From NCBI RefSeq assembly GCF_028769735.1, contig NC_088177.1, forward strand, positions 18,916,599-18,980,598: a stretch of DNA of 64,000 nucleotides, given 5' to 3'. Positions 60,612-64,000 of the stretch are shown one piece after another. The stretch comes from Zonotrichia leucophrys gambelii (taxonomy: Eukaryota > Chordata > Aves > Passeriformes > Passerellidae). Positions within the stretch are counted from its first letter, which is position 1, and every line of letters begins with the position of its first letter. The position numbers and the translations under genes were made by a program. A model generated the notes under the pieces. That model ran no database searches and was not told where the DNA came from. It saw only the letters and a list, made by a program, of their open reading frames with translations.

Positions 60612-63600
60612 CTAAATATAAAACAAAGAGAATGCCAAGGTTTAACAGATTTCACTCGTTTAAGGGAGACAGGTAAATTGCTGTGACTTTGTCTCTTTCA
60701 GTCTGAATTTCCCCTCTGTATTATAATTAATTATTAAAACAAGCATTTTATTTCCAGTTTACTCAGTACATGTAAAAGGTAGCACTAAAATATGTGTTCT
60801 CCCTGTAGACATCTCACCTTAAACATGGACTTGGTCAAATATCTCTTTGTCTGTACTATTCATCTTCTTTCATACAATATTTAGTGTATTCAGGTCATTC
60901 ACTGAAACGAGGCATTTCCTTTTTATGCTAACAGACAGCAGCTCCAACTAAACAGAGATTTCCTTCAGGCCACTACGTTTATTTAAAGTGATGGATTCTA
61001 AAGGCAGGATTGTAAAACATTACCCTGAACATTTCTACTGTTAAAAAATGTAAGTTTTACACAACTGTTTGCTTGAGTCTCTTTTCCTTTAGGAGCCTGT
61101 TAATTAAAAATTGGATCTATCAGAAATTTACTTTGTGGACTGTGATAAAATTTGTGTTTTCTCTTCAGCAGGGACTCAGGTAAACCAGAAAATGAAACTA
61201 CTGTGACTGATTCAGATAAGCTATCAGAAGAGTTTAATGAAGTAAAAATACACTTTTCCTTTGCCAAGACTGATGAATCACCTTCCATATAAGACAGTAG
61301 TTCTAGACGACAGAAAGATATAAAACTGAAAACAAGTGTCCCTTTCCCTCCTTTGGCATTCAGTTAACATAAAATTCTCTTAAAAGCCTTCATTAATTTA
61401 AAATTTGCTCTTAACACTTTCCCCAAGATCTCCAATCACCAAGCACAACAATCAGAGGTTTGTTTTGCTGTCTGTAGCAACCTCTTATTTGACAAGATTA
61501 AAATGGACAGTGCAGGAGCTTTTTAAAGCAAGCCTGGAGCCTGCCAGTTCATCTGGCTGTAGACTTTGGCAGGAGATCAAAAAAGAACTTTCTTCCATTA
61601 AGGTCAGCTCATACTTGTGTGCAGTATCTTCTTGTTTTGTCATTCATTTCTTTATGTATGTAGCCTGCTTATCAGTTGTAATTATTATGCATATTAAACA
61701 CTTAATAAAAAAATGTGAGATTTCAACAACATTTTCTGAATGCGTAGATGTTTCTAGCACTTCTAAAAAATTTTCTAGAGGCTGTTTTTTAAATGGATTG
61801 CTGAAAAGCATACATTCTTCTAAATGTATGCTTCTCTAAAACAATTTAATACAACATAATAAAAGACATTTAAGAAGACTGCTGTAGATCCACACATGCA
61901 AATGACTTTATTTTGTAATAAGAAGAGTCACTATACAGCTAGACAAAGGTCAGCAGCATAGGACAGTTTCTTCACAAGTCTAACTCAACCTTTTTCCTTT
62001 GAGTTTTAATAATGTAAAAATGAATGCTGCTACTTCTCAAGATTGGTTTTAATCTCTCTTCCCAGTGCAAAGCAGAAGCACTATTTGTAGCAGGTCAGTC
62101 TCAGTTCAGCCAAAGAGAGAGGGGGTGAATAAAAGGTGATTTGGCTAAATGTTTTCTGGAGCACCAGGCCAACACCAAGCTATTGAATTGAAAGGGCAAA
62201 CTCATTTGTAAAACCTTTGAGAAGTTTACTACATAAGCAAACACCATAAAAGTTAATGCTTGCATTTCCAGTGCTTCTCATAGCTTTAGTTTCCTGTACC
62301 ATGGGGCAACTTCTATAGAAATCCAAGCACTGGGCAGTTCCACCCTGGAAGTGACTCCATGACCCTTCTACACTGCAGCTATAAAACATTTCCTAACTGC
62401 AGATTCCTCCCACAAGTCAAAACTATGATTAAACACATTTCAATAAACCCCATAAAATTTATGACCATGCTATAAAAAAGATGGACTAGAAATTAAAATT
62501 GTTAAATCGTGCAGAAAGACATGTCCAAAAGAGGAACTAGAAAACTTTCTCAGATATTGATTTAAATCTTTATTTATAAAGATTATTTGACACTGATCTA
62601 CATCTTATCAGTTTTGTTCCCCTACTCCCTCAAAGGCCAATTTCCCATTGATGTTCACATATTTTACTAACAGGTTAACTGAACATAGGAAAAACAAGGG
62701 AAATTCGGATACTGGAGAATAACCCATATGCAGGGGTGGTGCTCTCAGAAGGCTTTCTTCAAGGAAGGTTCATGGGAGAAGAAAATATCAGACAACATTT
62801 TACATACACACCTATCTCAATCTTACTGTTTCTGTACTCTCTAGATAAACTTTTACTCCCCAATGTGTGTCTCACATTTCAGCTACCATCTGGCTCCAAA
62901 CACTGAGCTAAAACCTGCAGTACCTATAGCACACTTCTTGTAGAAGTCAAAACTATTCCTGCACCTTCTGAATCAGCCCTAGAGAATCCAAGTTGCTCTA
63001 AAGAGATTTCATAAATTTTTCCTTCAGTGAGTCAGAAGACTCTAGTGAAGATTAACCTGAAAAAGCAATACTGACTAAAGTCTTAGAAAAAGATAATATA
63101 GTTATAAAGCACTGAAAATTGTTCTTGTCTTTGTAAAAGTTCTTTGAGCAATTTCAGCTGGATGCAGAAAGAGTTGGGGCACCTCAAGATAGAATATAAT
63201 TCTGAAGACATTCTGCCACTAGAGAAACTCTAATTCAAATCTGAATTCTGAGAAAGGTGAGGGAGTTGCTTTACAACTGGAAACCACAGACAATTGTATG
63301 TGTTTATTCCTTTGTGCACAAAGTTAAAAAATATGCAAAATATTGCCATCTATATTGAAAATATCCAAACTTCAACACAAATAAACTGTTATTCCTGCTA
63401 TTTTTCATTTGTTGAGAGCAGCTGACTCCTCACAAGTACTTGGGAAGACTAAACTAGGTCTGCTCCTCTGTACAATTCCAGGATGCAAGACATTAGGCCA
63501 CAAGTAACACAAACAAAATTTTAACAAAGAAGATTCTAACAACAAAGAAGACTCTAACTTGATTAAGAGAAGACAAAACTCATTATTTCCAAAAGCAAGC

Positions 63601-64000
63601 CAAATAAATGAGCATACTATTCTCAGATGCCAAATTTTAGTGCCATGTAAGTATGCAATTTAAAAAATTGCATCAAGTCATTAACACAGTACTTTTTCCA
63701 TTGCTAAAATTGGAATGCTGTCAAGCCAGCTAATAGCAATCAACATATTCTGCATCTCAAGGTTAATGAAACAGTTCTATTCTTATAGCAAACATGACCA
63801 CACTGAATTGCTGCCAAAACATTCCTGGGACCAGCGCTCAGAAGCAGAGGCCAAATCCTTCAGCACTATCCAGTAGGAGATGAAGGACAAAGGATTATCA
63901 ACTGAAAAACAAATCCATGTGAACACAAACATTGCCTATCACAATTAACATTTGCTGTGTGCCTAACACCTCTTATTTTCAGCCAATTGTATCCCTATAG
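60612..64000. other. Region upstream of TRAK2, no recognised gene
   Basis: No CpG island, coding exon or repeat family recognised. A 144-codon + frame (61405-61839) has no domain resemblance. In vertebrates the divergent neighbour of TRAK2 is STRADB; no STRADB exon is seen, so it should lie to the right. Confidence 0.55.
61806..61833. repeat. Perfect 11-bp inverted repeat
   Basis: AAGCATACATT and AATGTATGCTT are separated by a 6-base loop. It is short and isolated, in AT-rich sequence. Confidence 0.8.

Noticed and set aside
61405..61839. 144-aa + strand ORF near the right end as part of STRADB
   Set aside because: It shows no kinase motifs and resembles random AT-rich translation.
1..64000. 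tRNA, rRNA, CRISPR arrays or bacterial-type operons
   Set aside because: None seen; the sequence is vertebrate with spliced genes.

Overview
The window is vertebrate nuclear DNA, almost certainly from a bird. It has split genes with GT/AG introns, an avian-type CR1 LINE remnant on the minus strand (10220-10690), and the gene order of the death-effector-domain (DED) caspase cluster of birds: CFLAR, CASP10, CASP18, CASP8, then TRAK2 on the opposite strand. Genes were called by joining exons by eye at consensus splice sites, checking that every intron phase closes, and comparing the proteins with remembered vertebrate families. No alignment or database search was run.

Layout: (1) 1-9.1 kb, + strand: the 3' part of CFLAR (c-FLIP), from the end of a DED2 exon to its poly(A) region. 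(2) 9.1-13.9 kb: spacer with a CR1 remnant, a second CR1-like scrap and a CpG-rich block at 12.3-12.9 kb that is the likely CASP10 promoter. (3) 13.9-20.0 kb, +: CASP10, seven coding exons, 473 aa. (4) 20.0-25.9 kb: spacer with no gene I can support. (5) 25.9-33.2 kb, +: CASP18, seven coding exons, 459 aa, a DED initiator caspase absent from humans. (6) 33.2-36.0 kb: spacer ending in a GC-rich CASP8 promoter. (7) 36.1-40.7 kb, +: CASP8, seven coding exons, 480 aa. (8) 41.5-60.6 kb, -: TRAK2, fifteen coding exons, 892 aa, tail-to-tail with CASP8, with a candidate internal first exon at 57.0 kb and a candidate cassette exon at 55.5 kb. (9) 60.6-64.0 kb: sequence upstream of TRAK2 with no recognised gene.

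The four + strand genes form one paralogous apoptosis module. CASP8, CASP10 and CASP18 encode paired DEDs plus a caspase domain with visible His and Cys catalytic residues. CFLAR encodes the inactive homologue that regulates them, with His replaced by Arg and Cys by Tyr. All three caspases share the intron phase series 2-0-1-0-1-2, and CFLAR matches where visible apart from one inserted pair of linker exons. TRAK2 is functionally unrelated; it is a mitochondrial kinesin/dynein adaptor that is a conserved neighbour.

The most notable points are the intact third DED caspase CASP18 with unusual substrate-pocket and C-terminal residues, a patch of near-identity between the first DED exons of CASP18 and CASP8 that looks like gene conversion, a 46-bp-arm hairpin in a CASP8 intron, and the possible alternative 5' exons of TRAK2.
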